From Dyadobacter fermentans DSM 18053 (GTDB lineage: Bacteria > Bacteroidota > Bacteroidia > Cytophagales > Spirosomataceae), in the NCBI RefSeq assembly GCF_000023125.1, contig NC_013037.1:4952501-5016500 (forward strand): DNA of 64,000 bases, in the 5' to 3' direction. The notes under the pieces were generated by a model. It made no database searches. It worked only from the letters and a program-made list of their open reading frames with translations, and was not told where the DNA came from. Below, in pieces: positions 25,475 to 33,156 of the stretch (positions within the stretch are counted from its first letter, which is position 1; each line of letters starts with the position of its first letter). Both the position numbers and the translations under genes were made by a program.

Positions 25475-26086
25475 ATGGAGACAAACTCATTTACCAGTAC
25501 ATTACCATCGGCCTGTTCTCAGAAGGGCATTCTGGAAACCTTGTTTGGCAGAGTGGTGACTAACGGTGATTATAATGCCTTCCGCGAGTTGTTTACCCGG
25601 CATTACCGGTCGCTGTGCAACTATGCCATGCGTGTGGTCGTGACGCGCGAGATTGCGGAGGAAGTGGTATCCGATGTATTTGTAAAACTTTGGAAAAATC
25701 GGGAGCAGATCGAGGTGCATACTTCATTTCAGGCTTACATTTACAGAGCTGTGCGTAACCAGGCACTCGATTACCTGAAACTGCGTATCCATCGCCAGAA
25801 TGAGCGGGATTCGCTGGATTCGGTACAGTGGAATATGAGCCACGCGGATCATTTTTCACCCGCCGAGGAGCTGTCGTACAACGAATTTTACTCGCATATA
25901 GAAGACTGTATCCAGGCATTGCCGCGCCAGTGCCAGCTCATTTTCCGCCTCAGCCGCGAAGAAGGCCTCCGCTACCGCGACATCGCAGAGCGTCTGGAAA
26001 TCTCCGTCAAAACCGTGGAAACGCAAATGAGCCGCGCATTGAAAGTCCTCCGCGAGCGCGTGCCGGAGCATAGATTGGTAGCATAG
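25475..26086 (+). CDS. ECF RNA polymerase sigma factor
   Basis: Sigma-70 family ECF factor of 203 residues. Region 2 is visible as FRELFTRHYRSLCNYAMRVV with EIAEEVVSDVFVKLWKNRE, and region 4 as LPRQCQLIFRLSREEGLRYRDIAERLEISVKTVETQMSRAL, the promoter -35 recognition helix-turn-helix. Most Bacteroidota relatives sit before a FecR anti-sigma and SusCD genes; none follows here, so the partner is elsewhere or absent. It lies between the LacI regulator and uxuA, and a hairpin-forming repeat separates it from uxuA. Confidence 0.88.
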   Translation: METNSFTSTLPSACSQKGILETLFGRVVTNGDYNAFRELFTRHYRSLCNYAMRVVVTREIAEEVVSDVFVKLWKNREQIEVHTSFQAYIYRAVRNQALDYLKLRIHRQNERDSLDSVQWNMSHADHFSPAEELSYNEFYSHIEDCIQALPRQCQLIFRLSREEGLRYRDIAERLEISVKTVETQMSRALKVLRERVPEHRLVA

Positions 26087-26088
26087 GG

Positions 26089-26218
26089 ACTTCGGCTGTC
26101 GGCTATCGGCGGTCGGCTGTTCTAGTATCTGATAAATAAAAGTATAAACAATAGGCCGACGGCCGAAAGCTGAAAGCCGAAGTAAAAAGGCCGACTGCCG
26201 ACAGCCGAAAGCCGAAGT
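26089..26218. repeat. GCCGA-rich inverted plus direct repeat before uxuA
   Basis: One inverted copy (26089-26120) and two direct copies (26154-26183 and 26189-26218, starts 35 bp apart) of a roughly 29-bp element built of GCCGA/AGCCGAAGT blocks. The inverted copy pairs with the second direct copy with 3 mismatches in 29 and with the first with 4. A 33-bp AT-rich spacer separates them. The array ends 6 bp before the uxuA ATG. Confidence 0.85.
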
Positions 26219-26224
26219 AAACAA

Positions 26225-27412
26225 ATGGCATTAGAACAAACCTGGCGTTGGTTTGGCCCTAACGATCCTGTTTCGTTGCAGGATATCCGTCAGGCCGGGG
26301 CAACGGGAATCGTAACCGCATTGCATCATATTCCCAACGGCGAAGTTTGGGAAGTATCCGAAATTCAGGCGCGCAAGCAGCTGATCGAAGACGCCGGCCT
26401 TACCTGGTCGGTGGTGGAAAGCGTACCTGTGCACGAATCGATCAAAACGCGCTCCGGCGATTTTGAAAAACATATACTGAACTACCAGCAGTCGTTGCGT
26501 AACTTGGGGCAATGCGGTATCGACACCGTTTGCTACAATTTCATGCCCGTCCTGGACTGGACGCGCACGGATCTGGACGCGCCGATGCACGATGGTTCAA
26601 CCGGCCTGCGTTTCGATGCAACGCAGTTCGCCGCATTTGATCTTTATCTGTTAGAAAGGCCGGAGGCGGCCGACCTGTACACCGACGAGCAGAAGCGGGC
26701 CGCGAAAATTTGGCTCGACACGGCGTCGGAGCAAGAGAAGGAAAAACTCGTCCGTAATATCATCGCGGGTTTGCCCGGTTCTGAGGAAAGCTTCACGGTG
26801 GAGCAATTCCGGCAGGTTTTGAAAGCCTACGAGCATATCGGCGATCTGGAACTGCGTACGCATTTGTACCAGTTTATCCAGGCTATCGGGCCGGTAGCCG
26901 AAGAGGCGGGCATCAGGCTGGCAATCCATCCGGACGATCCTCCTTACCCGATCCTGGGCCTGCCGCGCGTGGTAAGTACCGAAAATGACGCGGAAATGCT
27001 GCTGAAAGCCTACGACAAGCAGGCTAACGGCATTTGTTTCTGCACGGGTTCTTATGGCGTAAGGCCGGATAACGACCTCGCCGGAATGGTAGACAGGCTG
27101 GGTAGCCGCATTCATTTCATCCACCTGCGCGCCACCAAGCGCGAGCACGACGGCAGCTTTTACGAAGCCGATCACCTCGATGGTGACGTGGATATGTACG
27201 GTGTGATGCGTGCTTTGGTGTTGGAGCAGAAAAGGCGGGAAAATGAAGGTAGAACCGATTTGAGAATGCCTTTCCGTCCTGATCATGGCCACCGTATGCT
27301 CGACGATTTGTCGGCTACGAAGCGGACCAACCCGGGTTATACGGCCATTGGGCGCCTGCGCGGGCTTGCGGAGCTGCGCGGCCTCGAATACGGGATTGAA
27401 AGAAGTTTGTGA
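26225..27412 (+). CDS. uxuA: Mannonate dehydratase
   Basis: Dehydrates D-mannonate to 2-keto-3-deoxy-D-gluconate in glucuronate breakdown. The 395-residue length is standard. The N-terminus ([35 protein letters not shown]) is diagnostic, as are [20 protein letters not shown] (metal-site region), [13 protein letters not shown], and the C-terminal [11 protein letters not shown]. It overlaps the reach of the next gene by a few bases in frame terms and is clearly cotranscribed with uxaC. The 5' leader is occupied by a GC-rich hairpin-forming repeat, which may modulate expression. Confidence 0.97.
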   Translation: MALEQTWRWFGPNDPVSLQDIRQAGATGIVTALHHIPNGEVWEVSEIQARKQLIEDAGLTWSVVESVPVHESIKTRSGDFEKHILNYQQSLRNLGQCGIDTVCYNFMPVLDWTRTDLDAPMHDGSTGLRFDATQFAAFDLYLLERPEAADLYTDEQKRAAKIWLDTASEQEKEKLVRNIIAGLPGSEESFTVEQFRQVLKAYEHIGDLELRTHLYQFIQAIGPVAEEAGIRLAIHPDDPPYPILGLPRVVSTENDAEMLLKAYDKQANGICFCTGSYGVRPDNDLAGMVDRLGSRIHFIHLRATKREHDGSFYEADHLDGDVDMYGVMRALVLEQKRRENEGRTDLRMPFRPDHGHRMLDDLSATKRTNPGYTAIGRLRGLAELRGLEYGIERSL

Positions 27413-27429
27413 TTGTAACAAGAAAGAGA

Positions 27430-28857
27430 ATGGAAACGATTAGCCCCGCTGTACAAAAAACCTTCATTTCCGAAGATTTCCTCCTCCGTTCGGAAACTGC
27501 GCGTATCCTTTACCATGATTATGCAAAGGAAATGCCGATCATCGATTACCACTGCCACCTGCCGCCCGATCAGATCGCGGAAGACAAGCAGTTTGAAAAC
27601 CTGACGCAAATATGGCTGTACGGCGACCATTACAAGTGGCGGGCCATGCGTGCGAACGGGATCAACGAGCGGTATTGCACCGGCGACGCGAGCGACTGGG
27701 AGAAGTTCGAACAATGGGCGGCTACCGTGCCGTACACGATGCGAAATCCGCTCTATCACTGGACGCACCTCGAATTGCTCCGCTATTTCGACATTGACAT
27801 TCTTTTAAATAAACATACGGCCCGCGAGATCTACGAAGAATGCTCGGCCAAGCTGCGCCAGCCCGATTATTCGGTAAAAAGCCTGCTGACCCGCATGAAC
27901 GTGAAGGTAATCTGCACCACGGATGATCCAACGGACGCTTTGAATTACCACAGCGCGATCAGCGAAAGCGGTTTCGACATCCGCGTGCTGCCGACATTCC
28001 GCCCGGATAAGGCCATGCTGCTCATCGATTCACCGGATGATTTCAAGCAATATTTGTCCAAACTGGCGCAGGCAGCCGGCACGGGCGAGATTACCAGCTA
28101 TGAGGCATTGCTCGCAGCGATTCAGAACCGTCATGATTTCTTTGCTTCTATGGGCGGCCGCTTGTCGGATCACGGTTTGGAGCATATTTATGCGGAATTC
28201 GATGAAGCTGCGGCGCGTGAGGCATTTGCAGCGGCATTAAGAGGTGAAAAGCCTTCGGCTGCTCAGGCATTGGCATTCAAATCGGTGCTGTTGTATGAAA
28301 TGGCTAAAATGGACCACGCCAAAGGCTGGACGCAGCAGTTTCACCTGGGTGCATTGCGCAACAACAATGAGCGCATGCTCCGCGAACTCGGTCCGGATAC
28401 CGGCTGGGATTCCATCGGCGATTACAGCCAGGCGCAGGCGCTTTCAAAGTTTTTGAATAAACTCGATTCGACCGACCAGCTCGCAAAAACGATTTTGTAT
28501 AACCTCAACCCGGCCGATAATGAAGTGCTGGCGACGATGACGGGCAACTATAACGACGGCACCGTGGCAGGCAAAATGCAGTTCGGTTCCGGCTGGTGGT
28601 TCCTCGATCAGAAGGATGGCATGGAGCGGCAGATGAATGCATTGTCGAATATGGGCTTGCTGAGCCGTTTCGTGGGCATGCTTACCGATTCGCGCAGCTT
28701 CCTGTCGTATCCGCGCCACGAATATTTCCGCCGCATTTTGTGCAACCTCATCGGTCAGGACGTCGAAAACGGCGAGTTGCCGAACGATATCCAGTGGCTG
28801 GGCAAGATGGTGGAAGGTATTTGTTACAACAATGCCAACAAATATTTTGGCTTTTGA
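27430..28857 (+). CDS. uxaC: Glucuronate isomerase (uronate isomerase)
   Basis: Converts D-glucuronate to D-fructuronate and D-galacturonate to D-tagaturonate, the entry step of hexuronate catabolism. At 475 residues from ATG 27430 it is the normal length; that ATG follows an AAGAAAGAG ribosome-binding site, while an upstream GTG (27409) overlaps the uxuA stop. The amidohydrolase-like metal motif is MPIIDYHCHLPPDQIAED; the C-terminal SRSFLSYPRHEYFRRILCN is also diagnostic. A terminator-like hairpin follows at 28891. Confidence 0.97.
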   Translation: METISPAVQKTFISEDFLLRSETARILYHDYAKEMPIIDYHCHLPPDQIAEDKQFENLTQIWLYGDHYKWRAMRANGINERYCTGDASDWEKFEQWAATVPYTMRNPLYHWTHLELLRYFDIDILLNKHTAREIYEECSAKLRQPDYSVKSLLTRMNVKVICTTDDPTDALNYHSAISESGFDIRVLPTFRPDKAMLLIDSPDDFKQYLSKLAQAAGTGEITSYEALLAAIQNRHDFFASMGGRLSDHGLEHIYAEFDEAAAREAFAAALRGEKPSAAQALAFKSVLLYEMAKMDHAKGWTQQFHLGALRNNNERMLRELGPDTGWDSIGDYSQAQALSKFLNKLDSTDQLAKTILYNLNPADNEVLATMTGNYNDGTVAGKMQFGSGWWFLDQKDGMERQMNALSNMGLLSRFVGMLTDSRSFLSYPRHEYFRRILCNLIGQDVENGELPNDIQWLGKMVEGICYNNANKYFGF

Positions 28858-28890
28858 TTAAAATCCGAATTTAAATACGCTAATAAATGG

Positions 28891-28924
28891 ATAGCCCAGA
28901 CAGTTTTGTTGTGGGCTATTTTAA
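28891..28924 (+). terminator. Terminator-like hairpin after uxaC
   Basis: Perfect 8-bp stem ATAGCCCA (28891-28898) with TGGGCTAT (28912-28919), 13-nt loop, then TTTTAA. It lies 34 bp after the uxaC stop and separates uxuA-uxaC from kdgK-kdgA. Confidence 0.65.
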
Positions 28925-28934
28925 TGTTAATACT

Positions 28935-28942
28935 TAATTTTG
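28935..28942 (+). promoter_or_regulatory. Putative -7 promoter element for kdgK-kdgA
   Basis: TAATTTTG fits TAnnTTTG, just after the uxaC terminator and 69 bp before kdgK. The -33 box is unclear. Confidence 0.4.
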
Positions 28943-29010
28943 GCTCGTAATCATCTTTCAATGGCCCGTCAGAGAGTTCATTCTTTGGCAAACGGGCATT
29001 AGTTTAAAAT

Positions 29011-30006
29011 ATGGCTCAGATAGTATCCTTCGGGGAAGTCCTCATGCGGCTTTCCACTCCTGGTTTTTCCCGTTTTGAACAAGCCCGTCAATTGAATGTA
29101 ACGTATGCCGGCGGCGAAGCGAACGTTTCGACTGCACTGGCGTATTGGGGACACAGCACGGCGCACGTTACCCGTTTCCCCGACTCGCCCATCGGACGTG
29201 CGGCGGCCCAGTACCTGCATTTCCATGGCGTCGATACCTCGCATATCCTTTTCGGAGGCCCGAGAATGGCCGTTTACTTCCTGGAAACCGGCGCTGCCAT
29301 GCGCGGCAGCCAGATCGTGTACGACCGCGCCAATTCATCCCTGGCGACCATTGATCCGAAAGAGCTCGATTGGGATAACATCCTGAAAGACGCGAAATGG
29401 TTTCACTGGGCAGGCATTACGCCGGCATTGTCGCAGGAAGCTGCGGATGCATTGCTCGACGGCATTAAGGCAGCCCGCAGACTCGGCATTACGGTGTCAG
29501 GCGATATATTCTACCGCGCCAATTTGTGGAAATACGGCAAAAAGCCATCCGATATTCTTCCCGAGCTGACAGCCGGAACTGACGTCGTGATTGCCAACAG
29601 TATCAATATCAAGGAGATTTTTGACATCGATGGAAACGATTTTGTCGAATCGTGCGTCAATTTACAGAAGGCTTTCCCGCAGGTAAAAATGGTGGTGGAC
29701 ACGAAAAGAACGTCGATCAGCGCGTCACATAACCTGCTGAGGGCATTTTTGTGGAATGGCAAGGAGCTGCTCGAAACGGATGACATCGAGATCAACCCGA
29801 TCATCGACCGCGTAGGTGGCGGCGACGCATTCATCGCTGGCCTCATCCACGGCCTCATTACCTTCGACGACCAGCAAAAAGCGCTCGAATTCGGGGTAGC
29901 TGCTTCTGCATTGAAGCACACCATCGAAGGCGACGCATTGATCTCGACGATCGATGAAGTAGAAGCCATCCGCCAGGGAGAAACATCGGGTAGAATCAAA
30001 CGCTAA
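29011..30006 (+). CDS. kdgK: 2-keto-3-deoxygluconate kinase (PfkB family)
   Basis: Phosphorylates 2-keto-3-deoxygluconate to the 6-phosphate. PfkB/ribokinase fold of 331 residues: MAQIVSFGEVLMRLSTPG start, substrate-lid region YAGGEANVSTALAYWG, and the C-terminal anion-hole and catalytic motif VGGGDAFIAGLIHGL (GxGD written as GGGD, with catalytic Asp). It sits 22 bp before the aldolase that uses its product, so the assignment is strengthened by context. Other PfkB sugar kinases share the motifs. Confidence 0.92.
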   Translation: MAQIVSFGEVLMRLSTPGFSRFEQARQLNVTYAGGEANVSTALAYWGHSTAHVTRFPDSPIGRAAAQYLHFHGVDTSHILFGGPRMAVYFLETGAAMRGSQIVYDRANSSLATIDPKELDWDNILKDAKWFHWAGITPALSQEAADALLDGIKAARRLGITVSGDIFYRANLWKYGKKPSDILPELTAGTDVVIANSINIKEIFDIDGNDFVESCVNLQKAFPQVKMVVDTKRTSISASHNLLRAFLWNGKELLETDDIEINPIIDRVGGGDAFIAGLIHGLITFDDQQKALEFGVAASALKHTIEGDALISTIDEVEAIRQGETSGRIKR

Positions 30007-30027
30007 GCAGCCATCGGGCATTTTATT

Positions 30028-30693
30028 ATGGATAAGGAAACAACATTGATATTACTGAACGAAGTCGGCGTGCTGCCGCTGTTCTATCATGCCGACATTG
30101 AAATCGCGAAAGAGGTGATCAATGCGGCGTACCGCGGGGGTGCACGCGCATTCGAATTCACCAACCGCGGCGACAATGCTTATAATGTATTTACGGAGCT
30201 TCTGGCTTATGTAAAGGAAAGCCTGCCGGGTCTTTCGATGGGTATCGGCACCATTTATGATGCGGAAACCGCACAAAAATTCATCGATGCCGGCACGGAT
30301 TTCATCGTAACGCCCTGCCTCAACCCGGCCGTAGGCGCAGCTTGTTTGAAAGCCGGTATCCCCTGGATTCCTGGCGTTTCGACCTTAACTGAGATTTACA
30401 ATGCGCAGCAAGCCGGTGCGGAAGTGGTAAAGCTTTTCCCGGGCGAAGTGGTGGGCTCCAAGTTTGTAAGGGCCATTCGCGGGCCAATGCCGAACGTTAA
30501 AATTATGGTAACCGGCGGCGTGCAGCCCACGCGGGAGAGCATTAACGAATGGTTTGACGCAGGCGCTTATGCCGTGGGGCTAGGCTCGAACCTGTTCCCG
30601 AAAGAAGCGATCTCGGAAGGCAATTATGCCTGGATCGAACAGAAAGTAGCAGAAAGTATCGCGCTCGTGAAGGAGTTCCGCGCGAACGGCTGA
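30028..30693 (+). CDS. kdgA: KDPG aldolase (2-dehydro-3-deoxyphosphogluconate aldolase)
   Basis: Class I aldolase splitting 2-keto-3-deoxy-6-phosphogluconate into pyruvate and glyceraldehyde 3-phosphate. At 221 residues it is typical. Visible active-site parts: the Glu/Arg strand AFEFTNRGD, GIGTIYDAETAQKFIDAG, FIVTPCLNP, and the Schiff-base lysine in VVKLFPGEVVG; the phosphate-binding MVTGGVQPT is present. It forms a pair with kdgK, 22 bp apart, and completes the route from mannonate to central metabolism. Confidence 0.95.
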   Translation: MDKETTLILLNEVGVLPLFYHADIEIAKEVINAAYRGGARAFEFTNRGDNAYNVFTELLAYVKESLPGLSMGIGTIYDAETAQKFIDAGTDFIVTPCLNPAVGAACLKAGIPWIPGVSTLTEIYNAQQAGAEVVKLFPGEVVGSKFVRAIRGPMPNVKIMVTGGVQPTRESINEWFDAGAYAVGLGSNLFPKEAISEGNYAWIEQKVAESIALVKEFRANG

Positions 30694-30846
30694 TTAATAT
30701 TCCAAAATATCGCTCAGGCGCGTGGAGAAGCCGACCAGCACTTCACCGCCTGAAAGCGTTTCTTCAAAATGCATTGCAAGCGGAGGCTTTACCAAAATGA
30801 ATGCCAATTGACTTTCTCCTGCATAATTTTGTAACTTAAAAGGCAA
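30694..30846 (-). CDS. Possible small ORF or gene remnant
   Basis: A 50-codon minus-strand frame from TTG 30846 to the TAA at 30694-30696, directly abutting the kdgA stop. The translation has protein-like composition and codon use, ending LSGGEVLVGFSTRLSDILEY, and GC at third positions resembles neighbouring genes. No ATG fits except one giving 28 residues, no ribosome-binding site is evident, and an in-frame stop lies directly upstream of the TTG. It may be a real small protein or the 3' remnant of a lost gene. I do not recognise it. Confidence 0.3.
   Translation of the reverse strand: MPFKLQNYAGESQLAFILVKPPLAMHFEETLSGGEVLVGFSTRLSDILEY
30824..30831 (+). promoter_or_regulatory. Putative -7 promoter element for DUF3784 gene
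   Basis: TAATTTTG fits TAnnTTTG, 32 bp before ATG 30864; TTG 30808-30810 is a close -33 candidate. Confidence 0.4.
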
Positions 30847-30863
30847 TTAGCCGTGACAAGATT

Positions 30864-31583
30864 ATGCTGATAGCTACCCTGATTTTCTCGACGATATCAT
30901 TTTTACTGGCATTTGTTGTGACGCCCGGCAATGCGCGTTACCTGCTTTCGGGATACAACATGATGTCCGAGGCCGACCGTGCCAAGTTCGACATTGAGGC
31001 TTACCTCAAATTTTTCAGCCGTTTTCACATATTTCTCGCCATCAGCCTGATCACCGGCGTGCTGGTGCTGAATGTTTTCAGCCCCAATTGGGCCACCGTT
31101 TTCCTGATCATGTACCCGCTGCTCAGCTATGGCTATATGATGGCCATGGGCAACCGGTTTTATACCGGCACCAGCGGGCAACGGGCAGGGACTTACGTGG
31201 GCATGGCGATTTTGTTGGTGGTGAGCGTGGGCGTAGGCTTCATGCTCTTTTCTGAAATGCGCGACAGTCAGATATTCCTGACCGATAATGCGCTGGAAAT
31301 CAGAGGCGCGTCGGGCATGAAGATCCCCCGCAAGGAGGTAACATTCTTCACCATTACCGACAGCCTCCCAAGCATTTCAAGCAGGGCCAATGGATTTTCG
31401 GGGGGTAATTTTTCGAAAGGTTCCTTCAAAACCGACGACGGCCGTGTGGTGAAGTTGTATATCAATAAAAAATCCCACCCTTACTTGCTGATCAAGACAA
31501 ACGAGGATGAGATTTATTTCAGTTCCGATGAGATTTCGGCGCTGGCGCTGCTGAATCAGCTTAAATCGTGGAAGTCCCTGTAA
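30864..31583 (+). CDS. DUF3784-type membrane protein with PH-like domain
   Basis: A 239-residue membrane protein. The N-terminal half has three to four helices (ATLIFSTISFLLAFVVTPGN; FHIFLAISLITGVLVLNVF; TVFLIMYPLLSYGYMMAMG; MAILLVVSVGVGFMLFSE) resembling DUF3784, including the GYNMMSEADRAKFD loop typical of that family. The C-terminal 110 residues form a beta-rich cytosolic region like bacterial PH domains (ALEIRGASGMKIPRKEVTFF). Function unknown. It separates kdgA from the uronate reductase gene and overlaps the latter's 3' end by 23 bp in convergent orientation. Confidence 0.65.
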   Translation: MLIATLIFSTISFLLAFVVTPGNARYLLSGYNMMSEADRAKFDIEAYLKFFSRFHIFLAISLITGVLVLNVFSPNWATVFLIMYPLLSYGYMMAMGNRFYTGTSGQRAGTYVGMAILLVVSVGVGFMLFSEMRDSQIFLTDNALEIRGASGMKIPRKEVTFFTITDSLPSISSRANGFSGGNFSKGSFKTDDGRVVKLYINKKSHPYLLIKTNEDEIYFSSDEISALALLNQLKSWKSL

Positions 31584-33051
31584 CGACGGGCTCCGTCATG
31601 TGGCCTTTTACAGCTTCGGCAAAACCCGGCAGAAGGGTTAGGTCGGTATCCCAAAGCGATACGTCGCTCAGCACCTGTTGCGCCAGGTCGACCGGAGAGG
31701 CTGCATTTTTCCACTTCTCATCAAAATAGGCCGCGGAATCGCACCGGATTGAATACGGCTGGCCGTCGCGCTCGCCGTAATATCCGCCGTCTTTATGCAC
31801 AACAGGCTTCATAAACCGCAGGAATGCAGCAAAGCCTTTGGCGAATAAAGCCGGCACTTCTTCCGATTGCTGATAATGGTTCAAAAGCGTCGGAATGTTG
31901 CGCATTTTCATTTTGGCCGTGTATTGCACCGTAATGTCAATCAGCTGATGGCGGATGAACGGGTTGCGGAAGCGGTCGAGCACCTGGCGACCAAATTCCT
32001 GTGCTTGTGCCGGATCGACTTTATAAGGAATGGCTGGCGCCAGCTCATTCAGCATTACCCGTTCGATAAATTGTGCAGTTTCTGCATTTTCCATCGCTTC
32101 ACGCACCGTGTCCAGTCCGTGCAGGTAGGCAAGGCCGGAAGCCAATGTGTGCGTTCCATTCAGGAGCCTTAGTTTCAATTCCCGGAAAAGATCAATGTTA
32201 GGTTCGATCACCACACCCTTGTCGGCCTGTGCGAAGCTGAGGACGTCGCGCACGTGCTGGCCGCCTTCGATGGCCCAAAGGCGGTACACTTCGGAAACGA
32301 TCAGCAAATCGTCGCGGAAACCTTGTTTTTGAGAAAGTGCTTCAATGGTTTCGGCATCCGGTTTGCCGGGCACAATGCGGTCCACAAGCGAGCTGCAAAA
32401 ATGGTTGTCGTTTTCCAGCCAACTGATAAAACCTTCGTCCGGATTGTGGCGGCGGGCCTGTTCGAGTACGATCGCTTTCAGCTTCGGGCCGTTGCCCACG
32501 ATCAGCTCGGTAGGCACAATCACCATCCCCGATTCGGCTGAGCCATTGAATGCCCGATAACGTTCGAGCAAGTAGGCCGTCAGTTTACCGGGAAACGACA
32601 CCGGCGGATTGGCGGAAATATCGTCGTCGGTAAGTTGTATTCCAACTTCCGTCGTATTTGAAATCACAATGTTAATCTCCTGATTGCGTGCGCATTCCAG
32701 AATAGCGGTCCAATCGCTGGCTGCTGCCAATGTGCGGCTGATGCTGGTGTTGATCACCGCGTCGTCGACCTGATTTCCGTCTTCGATGCCGCGGATGCTG
32801 TGCGAAAAAATGTTGCTCTGCTCGGAAAACGCATCCGTTCCCCCCGTACTGGTGGATTTGACGACCACGATCCGCCCGTTGAAAATGCCCTGTGCGTTGG
32901 CTTTGTTCACAAAGTAGTCGGGCAAGCCGCGCAAAAGTACGCCTGTGCCGAACTGGATGATTTTTTCGGGCAATGCAAGAAGTCTCCGGTGATCGGGTAG
33001 GAGCTCGGGCTGCTGGTCGAGCAATTGGGGGGAAAGCTGCGGTAACGACAT
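31561..33051 (-). CDS. uxaB: Tagaturonate reductase (mannitol dehydrogenase family)
   Basis: NAD-dependent long-chain polyol dehydrogenase of 496 residues. IIQFGTGVLLRGLPDYFVNKA is the cofactor-binding start typical of UxaB; VVVKSTSTGG, ISNTTEVGIQL, SFPGKLTAYLLERY, VPTELIVGNG, and the catalytic-domain LRLLNGTHTLASGLAYL (Lys/Asn/His region) follow. UxaB reduces D-tagaturonate to D-altronate in the galacturonate branch. Its neighbours here, uxuA and uxaC, need fructuronate reductase for the glucuronate branch, so this enzyme may serve that step or belong to a galacturonate branch whose altronate dehydratase lies elsewhere. Confidence 0.87.
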   Translation of the reverse strand: MSLPQLSPQLLDQQPELLPDHRRLLALPEKIIQFGTGVLLRGLPDYFVNKANAQGIFNGRIVVVKSTSTGGTDAFSEQSNIFSHSIRGIEDGNQVDDAVINTSISRTLAAASDWTAILECARNQEINIVISNTTEVGIQLTDDDISANPPVSFPGKLTAYLLERYRAFNGSAESGMVIVPTELIVGNGPKLKAIVLEQARRHNPDEGFISWLENDNHFCSSLVDRIVPGKPDAETIEALSQKQGFRDDLLIVSEVYRLWAIEGGQHVRDVLSFAQADKGVVIEPNIDLFRELKLRLLNGTHTLASGLAYLHGLDTVREAMENAETAQFIERVMLNELAPAIPYKVDPAQAQEFGRQVLDRFRNPFIRHQLIDITVQYTAKMKMRNIPTLLNHYQQSEEVPALFAKGFAAFLRFMKPVVHKDGGYYGERDGQPYSIRCDSAAYFDEKWKNAASPVDLAQQVLSDVSLWDTDLTLLPGFAEAVKGHMTEPVVTGTSTI

Positions 33052-33110
33052 TTTCAGGTAGATAAAAGGTTTGACAGTATGACGGCATTTGGAAAGTATA
33101 ACCCCTAAAC

Positions 33111-33138
33111 AAAAAGAGGCGCCTTTCGGGCACCTCTT
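33111..33138 (-). terminator. Intrinsic terminator after lon
   Basis: Stem AAGAGGCGCC (33114-33123) with GGCACCTCTT (33129-33138); in leftward RNA the single mismatch becomes a G-U pair, and a U run follows. It starts 19 bp past the lon stop. Confidence 0.85.
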
Positions 33139-33156
33139 CGCTGTATTTCAATGAAT

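Noticed and set aside
26089..26218. Insertion sequence
   Set aside because: Inverted and direct copies exist, but there is no transposase gene or target-site duplication; 130 bp is too short for an autonomous element.
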